A stretch of 20,553 nucleotides of DNA from Paludibacteraceae bacterium. Its GTDB lineage: Bacteria > Bacteroidota > Bacteroidia > Bacteroidales > Paludibacteraceae. The notes under the pieces were generated by a model, which saw only the letters and a program-made list of their open reading frames with translations, ran no database searches and was not told the origin of the DNA. Within the stretch, counting starts at the first letter, position 1; the number at the start of each line of letters is the position of its first letter. A program made the position numbers and the translations under genes. Positions 7,194 through 13,986 of the stretch are shown here, in pieces. Location of the stretch: NCBI GenBank assembly GCA_017648235.1, contig JAGCIZ010000038.1:1-20553 (forward strand), written 5' to 3'.

Positions 7194-9311
7194 TTACAAT
7201 AATTCAACTCTACCTTTAGCTTCTTCAACAACAGCTTTAGCAATTGCAGTAGAAACTTCTGCATAGTGAGAGAATTCCATAGAAGAAGTTGCACGACCAG
7301 ATGTAATTGTTCTCAAAGCAGTAACATAACCAAACATTTCTGCCAATGGAACTTTTGCCTTAACTATACGTGCTCCAGTACGGCTACTTTCCATACCTTC
7401 AACTTGACCACGACGTTTGTTCAAGTCACCGATTACATCCCCCATACTTTCTTCAGGAGTTACAACTTCCAATTTCATAATAGGCTCCAACAATGCTGGG
7501 CGAGCTTTTGCACAAGCATTTTTGAATGCAATTTGAGCACAAATTTCATATGACAATTGGTCAGAGTCAACTGGGTGATAAGAACCATCAACCAAAGTCA
7601 CTTTCAATGTATCAACTGGATAACCAGCCAAAACACCATTCTTCATTGCCATTTGGAAACCTTTTTGTACCGAAGGGATAAATTCTTTAGGAACATTACC
7701 ACCTTTCACTTCATCAACAAATTGCAAACCAGCTTCCCATCCTTCGTCTGCAGGACCAACTTTTACAATGATGTCAGCAAACTTACCACGGCCACCAGAT
7801 TGCTTTTTATAAACCTCACGCAACTCAACAGTTTGAGTAATTGTTTCTTTATAAGACACTTGTGGACGACCTTGGTTACATTCTACCTTAAATTCTCGTT
7901 TCAAACGGTCAATAATAATCTCCAAGTGAAGCTCACCCATACCAGAAATCACAGTTTGACCTGTCTGTTCGTCAGTTCTCACAGTAAATGTCGGATCCTC
8001 TTCAGCCAATTTAGCCAAACCAATACCTAACTTATCGACGTCAGCTTGCGATTTTGGTTCAACAGCGATACCAATAACTGGATCAGGGAAATCCATTGAT
8101 TCAAGAACAATAGGAGCATTCTCAGCACAGAGAGTGTCACCAGTACGAATATCTTTAAACCCAACTCCAGCACCAATATCACCAGCCCCAATAAAATCTA
8201 CTGGATTTTGTTTATTTGAGTGCATTTGGAAAATACGAGAAATACGCTCTTTTTTACCCGAACGTGGATTATAAACATAAGATCCTGCATCCAAACGACC
8301 TGAGTATACACGGAAGAAACACAAACGTCCCACATATGGGTCTGTAGCAATTTTAAATGCTAAAGCACACAAAGGTTCAGATTCATCTGGTTTACGACTT
8401 AAAGTTTTTTCAGGATCATTTGGATCAGTTCCCTCTGTAACAGGAGTATCCAATGGAGAAGGCAAATAAGCACAAACTGCATCCAACAAAGGCTGAACAC
8501 CTTTATTTTTGAAAGAAGAACCACAAATAATTGGATTAATTTGCATAGCCACAGTAGCCTTACGCACTACAGCATGAATCTCTTCTTCTGTAATCGATGC
8601 TGGATCCTCAAAGTATTTTTCCATGAAAGCATCATCGAAGTTCGCTAAGTTTTCAAGCATTTTATCTCTCCACTCTTCTGCTTCGTCTTTCATATCTGCA
8701 GGAATTTCTTCCAAAGAATAATCAGCTCCCATCGATTCATCATGCCACAAAATAGCCTTCATACGAATCAAGTCAATAACTCCTTTGAAGTTTTCTTCTG
8801 CTCCAATTGGCAACTGAATAGCACAAGGATTGGCTCCTAGCACTTCTTTAATTTGTGTCAAAACATCGTAGAAGTTCGCACCCGAACGGTCCATCTTATT
8901 CACATAACCAATACGAGGTACATTATATTTATCCGCTTGACGCCAAACAGTTTCTGATTGAGGTTCTACACCACCAACCGCACAGAATGTTGCAACTGCA
9001 CCATCAAGAATACGCAATGAACGCTCTACCTCTACAGTAAAGTCAACGTGTCCCGGAGTGTCAATCAAGTTGATTTTATATTGATTATTCAAATACTTCC
9101 AGAATGTCGTTGTAGCAGCAGAAGTGATGGTAATACCACGTTCTTGCTCTTGCGCCATCCAGTCCATAGTCGCAGTACCATCATGAGTTTCACCAATTTT
9201 ATGTGTCAAACCTGTATAAAAAAGGATACGCTCAGATGTTGTCGTCTTACCAGCATCAATGTGAGCCATGATACCGATATTTCTTGTGTATTGTAAATCT
9301 TTCTTTGCCAT
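7194..9311 (-). CDS. fusA: Translation elongation factor G
   Basis: EF-G is the GTPase that drives translocation of tRNAs and mRNA and, with RRF, ribosome recycling. The 705-aa product is full length. The G domain shows the P-loop AHIDAGKTT (residues 16-24), the switch segment GITITSAATT, DTPGHVDF and NKMD. Domain II, the domain III segment GMGELHLEIIIDRLKREF and domain IV/V follow, ending in EEAKGRVELL. It lies 19 nt after rpsG. The adjacency to rpsL and rpsG, with tuf absent, is the Bacteroidetes form of the str operon. Confidence 0.99.
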   Translation of the reverse strand: MAKKDLQYTRNIGIMAHIDAGKTTTSERILFYTGLTHKIGETHDGTATMDWMAQEQERGITITSAATTTFWKYLNNQYKINLIDTPGHVDFTVEVERSLRILDGAVATFCAVGGVEPQSETVWRQADKYNVPRIGYVNKMDRSGANFYDVLTQIKEVLGANPCAIQLPIGAEENFKGVIDLIRMKAILWHDESMGADYSLEEIPADMKDEAEEWRDKMLENLANFDDAFMEKYFEDPASITEEEIHAVVRKATVAMQINPIICGSSFKNKGVQPLLDAVCAYLPSPLDTPVTEGTDPNDPEKTLSRKPDESEPLCALAFKIATDPYVGRLCFFRVYSGRLDAGSYVYNPRSGKKERISRIFQMHSNKQNPVDFIGAGDIGAGVGFKDIRTGDTLCAENAPIVLESMDFPDPVIGIAVEPKSQADVDKLGIGLAKLAEEDPTFTVRTDEQTGQTVISGMGELHLEIIIDRLKREFKVECNQGRPQVSYKETITQTVELREVYKKQSGGRGKFADIIVKVGPADEGWEAGLQFVDEVKGGNVPKEFIPSVQKGFQMAMKNGVLAGYPVDTLKVTLVDGSYHPVDSDQLSYEICAQIAFKNACAKARPALLEPIMKLEVVTPEESMGDVIGDLNKRRGQVEGMESSRTGARIVKAKVPLAEMFGYVTALRTITSGRATSSMEFSHYAEVSTAIAKAVVEEAKGRVELL

Positions 9312-9330
9312 TCTTTTTTAGACTTAAAAA

Positions 9331-9807
9331 TTAGAAACGGAAATGCGCAAACGCACGGTTTGCTTCTGCCATACGATGCATATCTTCCTTACGTTTGAAT
9401 GCACCACCTTGATTATTGTAAGCATCAACGATCTCTCCAGCCAATTTTTCAGCCATCGAACGTCCACTTCTTTTTCTTGAATAAATAATTAGATTTTTCA
9501 TCGAAATCGATTCCTTGCGATCAGGACGAATTTCTGTAGGAACTTGGAATGTAGCACCACCAATACGGCGAGATTTTACTTCAACTTGAGGAGTAATATT
9601 GTCTAATGCTTGTTTCCAAATTTCAAGAGGAGTTTTCTCTTCATTAGAAAGTTTTGCTTTTACTAAGTCGAGCGACGAATAGAAAATATCAAAAGCAATA
9701 CTTTTTTTTCCATCATACATCAAATGGTTTACGAATTTCGTAACCATAACTTCGTTAAAAATAGGGTCTGGTAAAACAACCCTTTTTTTAGGTGTTGATT
9801 TTCTCAT
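9331..9807 (-). CDS. rpsG: 30S ribosomal protein S7
   Basis: S7 nucleates assembly of the 30S head and touches the E-site tRNA. The 158-aa product begins MRKSTPKKRVVLPDPIFNE, has the conserved NHLMYDGKKSIAFDIFY and KSRRIGGATFQVPTEIRPDR segments and ends MAEANRAFAHFRF. In E. coli S7 represses the str operon by binding the rpsL-rpsG intercistronic RNA. Here the corresponding gap is the longest of the cluster (119 nt) and contains small hairpins, so a similar feedback is plausible but not shown. Confidence 0.98.
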   Translation of the reverse strand: MRKSTPKKRVVLPDPIFNEVMVTKFVNHLMYDGKKSIAFDIFYSSLDLVKAKLSNEEKTPLEIWKQALDNITPQVEVKSRRIGGATFQVPTEIRPDRKESISMKNLIIYSRKRSGRSMAEKLAGEIVDAYNNQGGAFKRKEDMHRMAEANRAFAHFRF

Positions 9808-9851
9808 TTTTTTTACAATTTTTAGTTTTGGTTGCTTACGCTGTCTTCAAC

Positions 9852-9884
9852 GTTTCCTCCGAAACATTTACTCAACCGTCGGTT
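9852..9884 (-). promoter_or_regulatory. Paired hairpins in the rpsL-rpsG gap, candidate S7 feedback site
   Basis: Two small stem-loops lie close together in the 119-nt intercistronic region: GTTTC/GAAAC (9852-9856 and 9861-9865, 4-nt loop) and AACC/GGTT (9874-9877 and 9881-9884, 3-nt loop). On the transcript the loop of the first presents GGAG. No terminator U-tract follows. The position matches the S7-binding translational operator of the E. coli str operon; the match is by location and presence of structure only. Confidence 0.35.
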
Positions 9885-9926
9885 CAGCCCAATAACTCAA
9901 ACAACAAATTTAATACTTTCTAGAGC

Positions 9927-10301
9927 TTATTTTTTAGGTCTTTTAGCTCCATACTTAGACCTGCGTTGCAAACGACCGTTTACACATGCTGTATCAAGCG
10001 TTCCACGCACAATGTGATAACGAACACCTGGCAAGTCTTTAACACGACCACCACGCACTAATACAATAGAGTGTTCTTGCAAGTTGTGTCCTTCACCCAT
10101 AATGTATGCATTTACCTCTTTTTGGTTTGTCAAACGCACACGTGCTACTTTACGCATAGCTGAATTAGGTTTTTTAGGCGTTGTTGTATAAACACGCACA
10201 CAAACACCTCTTCGTTGTGGGCAAGAATCCAATGCAGGAGATTTACTTTTATCTCCCAAAACTACTCTCCCTTTTCTTACTAACTGTTGAATTGTAGGCA
10301 T
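9927..10301 (-). CDS. rpsL: 30S ribosomal protein S12
   Basis: S12 lies at the decoding centre and controls decoding accuracy. The 124-aa product begins MPTIQQLVRKGRVVLGDKSK and has the TTPKKPNSAMRKVARVRL and LVRGGRVKDLPGVRYH blocks. Lys43 and Lys88, the usual sites of streptomycin-resistance substitutions, are both wild type. Asp89, the residue methylthiolated by RimO where that enzyme exists, is conserved. It is the first gene of the long ribosomal operon and sits about 50 nt downstream of the predicted transcription start. Confidence 0.99.
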   Translation of the reverse strand: MPTIQQLVRKGRVVLGDKSKSPALDSCPQRRGVCVRVYTTTPKKPNSAMRKVARVRLTNQKEVNAYIMGEGHNLQEHSIVLVRGGRVKDLPGVRYHIVRGTLDTACVNGRLQRRSKYGAKRPKK

Positions 10302-10358
10302 TTTCTTTTAATTATTATATGTAAATTATTCAATATATTTTGCTCCAAAATCGGCTTG

Positions 10359-10387
10359 CAAAGATATAACATTTTTTTTATTCCAAA
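10359..10387 (-). promoter_or_regulatory. Bacteroidetes-type promoter for the rpsL operon
   Basis: On the minus strand a TTTG element (10384-10387) is followed after 17 nt by TATCTTTG (10359-10366), an exact match to the TAnnTTTG -7 consensus recognised by the primary sigma factor of Bacteroidetes. The start of transcription would fall near 10352, giving a leader of about 50 nt before the rpsL ATG. It is the only good match upstream of the ribosomal cluster. Confidence 0.7.
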
Positions 10388-10447
10388 ATCTTTGTCTTTA
10401 TTTTTTTCAAAGAAATCAACAAACACAGCAAAAACTTGATTTTTGCC

Positions 10448-10455
10448 TATATTTG
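10448..10455 (+). promoter_or_regulatory. -7 element for the DUF2490 gene
   Basis: TATATTTG at 10448-10455 fits TAnnTTTG exactly. No clear TTTG lies at the expected -33 distance. The predicted start near 10462 leaves a leader of about 20 nt before the ATG at 10484. It is divergent from the rpsL promoter in the 182-nt intergenic region. Confidence 0.5.
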
Positions 10456-10483
10456 CACCACCTAAATAATAATAGTACATTTT

Positions 10484-11173
10484 ATGAAAAAGAATTTTAA
10501 TTTCACCATACTTCTACTTATATTACTACCAATTGTAGCATCCGCACAAACAAACAAACCCATATCCGATTTATCCGGAAGATTTGGCTTCCATATTAAT
10601 GGCGAATTATATAAAGGTTTAAGTCTCAAATGGAGCGAAGAAGCAAGATTAAAACAACTATCAACAAGATTTGACCAATTACACTCTATTTTATCATTGA
10701 ATTATAAAGTCAACAACTATTTCAAAACAGGAATAGCATACACACTTATTCTAACCGACAAGTTAGCCACAAAACACCGAGGTCATTTAGATTTGATTGG
10801 AAGCTACAAAATAGACAAATGGCAACTATCACTCCGCGAACGTCCCGAGTTTACATTAAGTAATAAAAACGACACAAAATGGATATTACGATCAAAGTTG
10901 CAATTGGATTATTCCGCAAAAACCGCACCTATCACACCATCTCTATCCTTTGAATTAACCAACACACTAAACGATGCACAAAAACAATATATAGAAAAGC
11001 TGCGCACCGAACTTAACTTAAAGTGGAAAATAAACAAATTGAATCAATTTGATTTCTATTACCGATTTGACATCAACTTTAATCCTCCTTATTCAGATGA
11101 TATATTGATAAAAAAATATACTCACATTATTGGTATTTTCTATACACTCAATCTATACAGAAAAAACAATTAA
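10484..11173 (+). CDS. DUF2490-family exported protein, probable outer-membrane beta-barrel
   Basis: The 229-aa product has a signal peptide (MKKNFNFTILLLILLPIVASA, cleavage probably after Ala21). The mature part alternates hydrophobic and polar residues in strands rich in aromatic residues (LSLNYKVNNYFKTGIAYTL, WQLSLRERPEFTL, FDFYYRFDINFN) and ends IIGIFYTLNLYRK, like a barrel closing strand. This pattern, with the early LSGRFGFHINGELYKGLSLKWSEEARL segment, resembles the DUF2490 proteins common in Bacteroidetes. Function is unknown for the family. It has its own -7 element and stands alone; an ECF sigma factor gene with a separate promoter follows 135 nt downstream. Confidence 0.75.
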   Translation: MKKNFNFTILLLILLPIVASAQTNKPISDLSGRFGFHINGELYKGLSLKWSEEARLKQLSTRFDQLHSILSLNYKVNNYFKTGIAYTLILTDKLATKHRGHLDLIGSYKIDKWQLSLRERPEFTLSNKNDTKWILRSKLQLDYSAKTAPITPSLSFELTNTLNDAQKQYIEKLRTELNLKWKINKLNQFDFYYRFDINFNPPYSDDILIKKYTHIIGIFYTLNLYRKNN

Positions 11174-11201
11174 ATCTACACACATGGTTTTTAAAAACAT
11201 T

Positions 11202-11232
11202 TTTGGCCAAAACAAAAAATATTGTACTTTTG
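11202..11232 (+). promoter_or_regulatory. Promoter for the ECF sigma factor gene
   Basis: TTTG (11202-11205) and TACTTTTG (11225-11232) are separated by 19 nt, matching both halves of the Bacteroidetes primary promoter. Transcription would begin near 11239, giving a leader of about 70 nt. A perfect palindrome TTTTGGCCAAAA (11201-11212) covers the -33 box and another, GTTTTTAAAAAC (11187-11198), lies just upstream, so a repressor site is possible. Confidence 0.65.
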
Positions 11233-11308
11233 CCACCCATAAACAAACCAATCTAAATTCTTGATGCCTATTGAACACATCTACTTTTTGTTTTAATCTA
11301 AAAAAGTA

Positions 11309-11908
11309 ATGAAAAATATCTCAAAGTTTACCGACGAGGAGTTGGTTAAACTGTATGCATCAGGAAATAATCAAGCCTTTGAACTTTTAATCCAGAGAAA
11401 CAAAGATCGTGTTTACGGTTACATTTTATTTGCAACCAAAAACAACGATTTAGCAGATGACATTTTCCAAGAAATATTCATAAAAGCTATTATAAACATA
11501 AAAAAGGGCAATTACACCGAAAACGGAAAATTCATTGCTTGGATTAATCGTATTGCACACAACCTAATCATTGACCACTATAGAAAAACATCATACGAAA
11601 ACACATTCTCCAATGACAACAATGAGCTCAACCTCTCAAACAGCATAAACATAGCAGACAGAGACATTGAAGACACCTTGATTTGGGAAAATCAACTCAA
11701 TGACATTGCAAAAATGATCAAATTTCTTCCTAAAGAGCAAAAAGAAGTAGTTGTGATGCGTTTTTATAAAAACATGAGCTTCAATGAAATTGCAGAAAAA
11801 ACAAACGTTAGCATAAATACAGCATTAGGGAGAATGCGCTACGCCATCATTAATCTAAAAAAAATGACAAAAGGAAAAATTCTAGAGACAGCGACTTTCT
11901 CTGCTTAA
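11309..11908 (+). CDS. ECF-type sigma-70 factor, no adjacent anti-sigma
   Basis: The 199-aa product is an extracytoplasmic-function sigma factor that would direct RNA polymerase to a subset of promoters. Region 2 spans about residues 8-95: FELLIQRNKDRVYGYILFAT, then the -10-recognition segment DDIFQEIFIKAI and GKFIAWINRIAHNLIIDHYRK. A charged Asn-rich linker follows (100-120), then region 4 (about 135-187) with FLPKEQKEVVVMRFY and the helix-turn-helix FNEIAEKTNVSINTALGRMRYA. No anti-sigma gene, SusCD pair or FecR-like regulator is next to it; the following gene is convergent. Its regulon cannot be inferred. Control may act at transcription through the palindromes around its promoter. Confidence 0.93.
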   Translation: MKNISKFTDEELVKLYASGNNQAFELLIQRNKDRVYGYILFATKNNDLADDIFQEIFIKAIINIKKGNYTENGKFIAWINRIAHNLIIDHYRKTSYENTFSNDNNELNLSNSINIADRDIEDTLIWENQLNDIAKMIKFLPKEQKEVVVMRFYKNMSFNEIAEKTNVSINTALGRMRYAIINLKKMTKGKILETATFSA

Positions 11909-11932
11909 AAAGATGTTTCCAGTTTTCAAGAA

Positions 11933-12400
11933 TTAATATTCTACCTTATCCTCTTTTTCCACCCAACGGACAAAGGTTTCTTTTGCTTGCTCAGGCAAAA
12001 ATTGAAGCATTTGCACTTTTCTTTTTCCTTTATCAAGTTCTAATTCCTGATAAATAAACGAATCATCAAAACCAATTTTGGCGGCATCATCCTTTGTGTT
12101 TCCATAATATATCCGATCAATACGAGCCCAATAAATAGCACCCAAACACATTGGACAAGGCTCACACGAGGTATAAATTTCGCAACCAGAAAGATTAAAC
12201 GTTTTTAGTTTCTTTGCTGCTTTCCTAATAACCATCACTTCTGCATGAGCCGTCGGGTCATTATTGCAAGTTACCCGATTCATACCTATAGCCACCACTT
12301 TACCATCTTTCACTATCACAGCCCCAAATGGTCCACCGCCCTTTTCAAGGTTTTTTATCGAAACTTTTATTGCACGCAACATAAATTTTTCTTCATACAT
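11933..12400 (-). CDS. guaD: Guanine deaminase (CDA fold)
   Basis: The enzyme hydrolyses guanine to xanthine and ammonia in purine salvage and catabolism. The 155-aa product belongs to the cytidine-deaminase-like superfamily: zinc ligands His52 (with catalytic Glu54 in AHAEV), Cys82 and Cys85 (in SCEPCPMCLGAIYWAR). It resembles Bacillus subtilis GuaD rather than the tRNA deaminase TadA: GGPFGAVIVKDG, NDPTAHAEV and GFDDSFIYQEL match that enzyme, and the C-terminal ...EY tail is retained, which in B. subtilis GuaD reaches into the active site of the swapped partner. A strong ribosome-binding sequence AAGGAGGGGG (12405-12414) lies 4 nt before the ATG and fixes the start. It is monocistronic and convergent with the sigma factor gene. 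Confidence 0.9.
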   Translation of the reverse strand: MYEEKFMLRAIKVSIKNLEKGGGPFGAVIVKDGKVVAIGMNRVTCNNDPTAHAEVMVIRKAAKKLKTFNLSGCEIYTSCEPCPMCLGAIYWARIDRIYYGNTKDDAAKIGFDDSFIYQELELDKGKRKVQMLQFLPEQAKETFVRWVEKEDKVEY

Positions 12401-12404
12401 AGTG

Positions 12405-12414
12405 CCCCCTCCTT
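12405..12414 (-). promoter_or_regulatory. Strong Shine-Dalgarno site of guaD
   Basis: AAGGAGGGGG ends 4 nt before the guaD ATG. Most starts in this window (rpsL, fusA, exbB for example) have only A-rich leaders, so this site is one of the two clearest anti-16S matches seen; rplW has the other. Confidence 0.7.
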
Positions 12415-12431
12415 TTCTTTGCTTTTCTGAA

Positions 12432-12463
12432 CAAAAATATCAAAATATATAAACTTAAACAAA
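12432..12463 (-). promoter_or_regulatory. Promoter for guaD
   Basis: On the minus strand TTTG (12460-12463) and TATTTTTG (12432-12439) are 20 nt apart and match the Bacteroidetes pattern. The predicted start near 12425 leaves a leader of about 25 nt containing the Shine-Dalgarno site. The sequence is A/T-rich, so chance matches are easier here. Confidence 0.5.
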
Positions 12464-12524
12464 AGCAATTCAAAAGATTGTCTTTATCGACATCTCTTTT
12501 AATAAAAAAACTATGCGAATTAAT

Positions 12525-12552
12525 TTTGATATCTAGATTTTTTACTAACTTG
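12525..12552 (+). promoter_or_regulatory. Promoter for tRNA-Ser
   Basis: TTTG (12525-12528) is followed after 17 nt by TAACTTG (12546-12552), one T short of the full TAnnTTTG element. Transcription would begin about 6 nt before the tRNA. It may also supply the exbB operon downstream, which lacks an evident promoter of its own. Confidence 0.5.
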
Positions 12553-12564
12553 CGACCGTTTTTT

Positions 12565-12652
12565 GGAGAGGTGCTCGAGTGGTTGAAGAGGCACGCCTGG
12601 AAAGCGTGTATACGCCTAAAGTGTATCAAGGGTTCGAATCCCTTTCCCTCCG
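12565..12652 (+). tRNA. tRNA-Ser(GGA)
   Basis: The 88-nt sequence folds as a class II tRNA: acceptor GGAGAGG/TCCCTCC, D-stem CTC/GAG, anticodon arm CACGC-CTGGAAA-GCGTG giving anticodon GGA (reads UCC/UCU), a long variable arm (TATAC/GTGTA) and T-arm AAGGG-TTCGAAT-CCCTT. The discriminator is G. The 3' CCA is not encoded (CAG follows), so it must be added after transcription. Acceptor pair 5-68 is A-C instead of a Watson-Crick pair, and 7-66 is G-U. exbB starts 50 nt downstream with no terminator between. Confidence 0.96.
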
Positions 12653-12702
12653 CAGATTTTTTTATTATTAATTTTATTATTTTAAACTAAAAAAGAAAAA
12701 AA

Positions 12703-13479
12703 ATGAAAAAAGTAATTCTTAATTTGACATTCTTTGCAGTTCTATTATTCGGAATGTCAGTAAATGTAATGGCTCAAGAGCCTGCAGAAAACAATGACGC
12801 AACAGAACAAGTTGCAGCAGTAGCAGAAGACGCTGAAGAAGGTGCAATGGTAGGTATGCACAAAGCACTTAAAATTAAATTCATCGAAGGTGGTGCTGGA
12901 TTTATGTCAACTGTAGTATTCTGTTTGATTTTCGGTTTGGCATTGTGTATCGAACGTATTTTGTATTTGAATCTTTCAAAAGTAAATTCAAAGAAATTAC
13001 TTGAAGACATTGAAAAAGCTTGGGCAGAAGGTGGAGTAGACGCTGCTTTAGAAATTTGCCGCAACACTCGTGGACCTGTTGCTTCTATTTTCTATCAAGG
13101 TCTTTCTCGTTACAACGAAGGTGTTGACGTGGTAGAAAAAACTGTTGCTTCTTACGGTTCTGTTCAAATGGGATTGTTAGAAAAAAATCTTTCTTGGATT
13201 TCTCTATTCATCGCTTTGGCTCCTATGTTGGGATTCATGGGTACAGTTATCGGTATGATCCAAGCGTTCGACATGATTCAACAAGCTGGTGATATTTCTG
13301 CAACAATTGTAGCAGGTGGTATCAAAGTTGCGTTGTTGACTACAGTGCTTGGTCTTATTGTTGCTATCATTCTTCAAATTTTCTACAACTACATTTTGTC
13401 TTGCATTGACTCTGCAGTAAATGAAATGGAAGACTCTTCTATCTCTTTATTGGATATCGTAGTAAAACAATCTAAATAA
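12703..13479 (+). CDS. exbB: ExbB/TolQ/MotA-family proton channel protein
   Basis: The product forms the membrane ring that, with ExbD, converts proton flow into force on TonB for outer-membrane import. It has 258 aa: an N-terminal signal-like helix ending VMAQE (1-25), an acidic Ala/Glu linker (26-48), then membrane helices at about 66-86, 165-187 and 206-228. The diagnostic segment APMLGFMGTVIGMIQAF and the following IVAGGIKVALLTTVLGL are intact. A cleavable or additional N-terminal helix is common in Bacteroidetes ExbB proteins. The gene begins an operon with a small membrane protein and two exbD genes; tonB is not here. The start codon follows an A-rich leader with no Shine-Dalgarno site. 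Confidence 0.93.
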   Translation: MKKVILNLTFFAVLLFGMSVNVMAQEPAENNDATEQVAAVAEDAEEGAMVGMHKALKIKFIEGGAGFMSTVVFCLIFGLALCIERILYLNLSKVNSKKLLEDIEKAWAEGGVDAALEICRNTRGPVASIFYQGLSRYNEGVDVVEKTVASYGSVQMGLLEKNLSWISLFIALAPMLGFMGTVIGMIQAFDMIQQAGDISATIVAGGIKVALLTTVLGLIVAIILQIFYNYILSCIDSAVNEMEDSSISLLDIVVKQSK

Positions 13480-13495
13480 ATAAAGGAAACACGTT

Positions 13496-13969
13496 ATGTC
13501 TAAATTCATAAAACTATTACCAAAAATATCGCTATGGTTGCTTTTTGCGGCTTCATTGGTGATTACGGTTTTGTTTTTTGTAGGCGGAAGCAATACCATT
13601 GACATTGCAGGAACAGAATGGGACGAGCCTGTTTACACAAACTTATTGTTAAACTGGACATATGTTCTTTGTGCTTTGGTAGTGCTAATCACATTGGCAG
13701 TTTCCGTTATGCAATTCATCAAAACATTTATTGCAAATCCTAAAAAAGGAATCGTATCGTCGTTAGTTATTTTGCTAATTGTAGCTATTTTCGCAATCTC
13801 TTGGGTGTTAGGTAGTGCAGAAACTATCAATATCATTGGTTACGAAGGAACTGACAATACTGGTTTCTGGGCAAAATATTCTGATATGTGCTTGTATGTA
13901 GCCTACACATTAGGAGCTGGCACTTTATTGGCTTTGTTTGGCTCAATGATTTACGCAAAGTTTAAATAA
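13496..13969 (+). CDS. Four-helix membrane protein between exbB and exbD
   Basis: I do not recognise a named family. The 157-aa product has four predicted membrane helices at about residues 10-30, 52-74, 86-106 and 130-153, with a short basic cytoplasmic segment (FIANPKKG) between helices 2 and 3. The loops after helices 1 and 3 resemble each other (GGSNTIDIAGTEWDE and GSAETINIIGYEGTDN), which suggests an internal duplication of a two-helix unit. It sits 16 nt after exbB behind AAAGGAAA and 17 nt before exbD, so it is almost certainly part of the same complex or operon. A role as an accessory subunit of the ExbB/ExbD motor is inferred from position only. Confidence 0.85.
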   Translation: MSKFIKLLPKISLWLLFAASLVITVLFFVGGSNTIDIAGTEWDEPVYTNLLLNWTYVLCALVVLITLAVSVMQFIKTFIANPKKGIVSSLVILLIVAIFAISWVLGSAETINIIGYEGTDNTGFWAKYSDMCLYVAYTLGAGTLLALFGSMIYAKFK

Positions 13970-13986
13970 CCTAAAACATTAAAACA

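Noticed and set aside
9905..9912. TAAATTTG on the minus strand just after rpsL, a possible internal promoter for rpsG
   Set aside because: It matches the -7 pattern, but no TTTG lies at -33 and the surrounding sequence is very AT-rich, so chance is likely.
10280..10480. 66-codon minus-strand frame overlapping the start of rpsL
   Set aside because: It spans the rpsL promoter and the divergent promoter region and shows no protein-like features.
11929..11942. AGAAT/ATTCT stem in the convergent sigma-guaD junction, as a shared terminator
   Set aside because: Only five mostly A-T pairs, overlapping the guaD stop, with no clear T-tract.
12478..12690. Open frame of 70 codons across tRNA-Ser
   Set aside because: It is interrupted by the tRNA gene, has no ribosome-binding site and no recognisable protein features.
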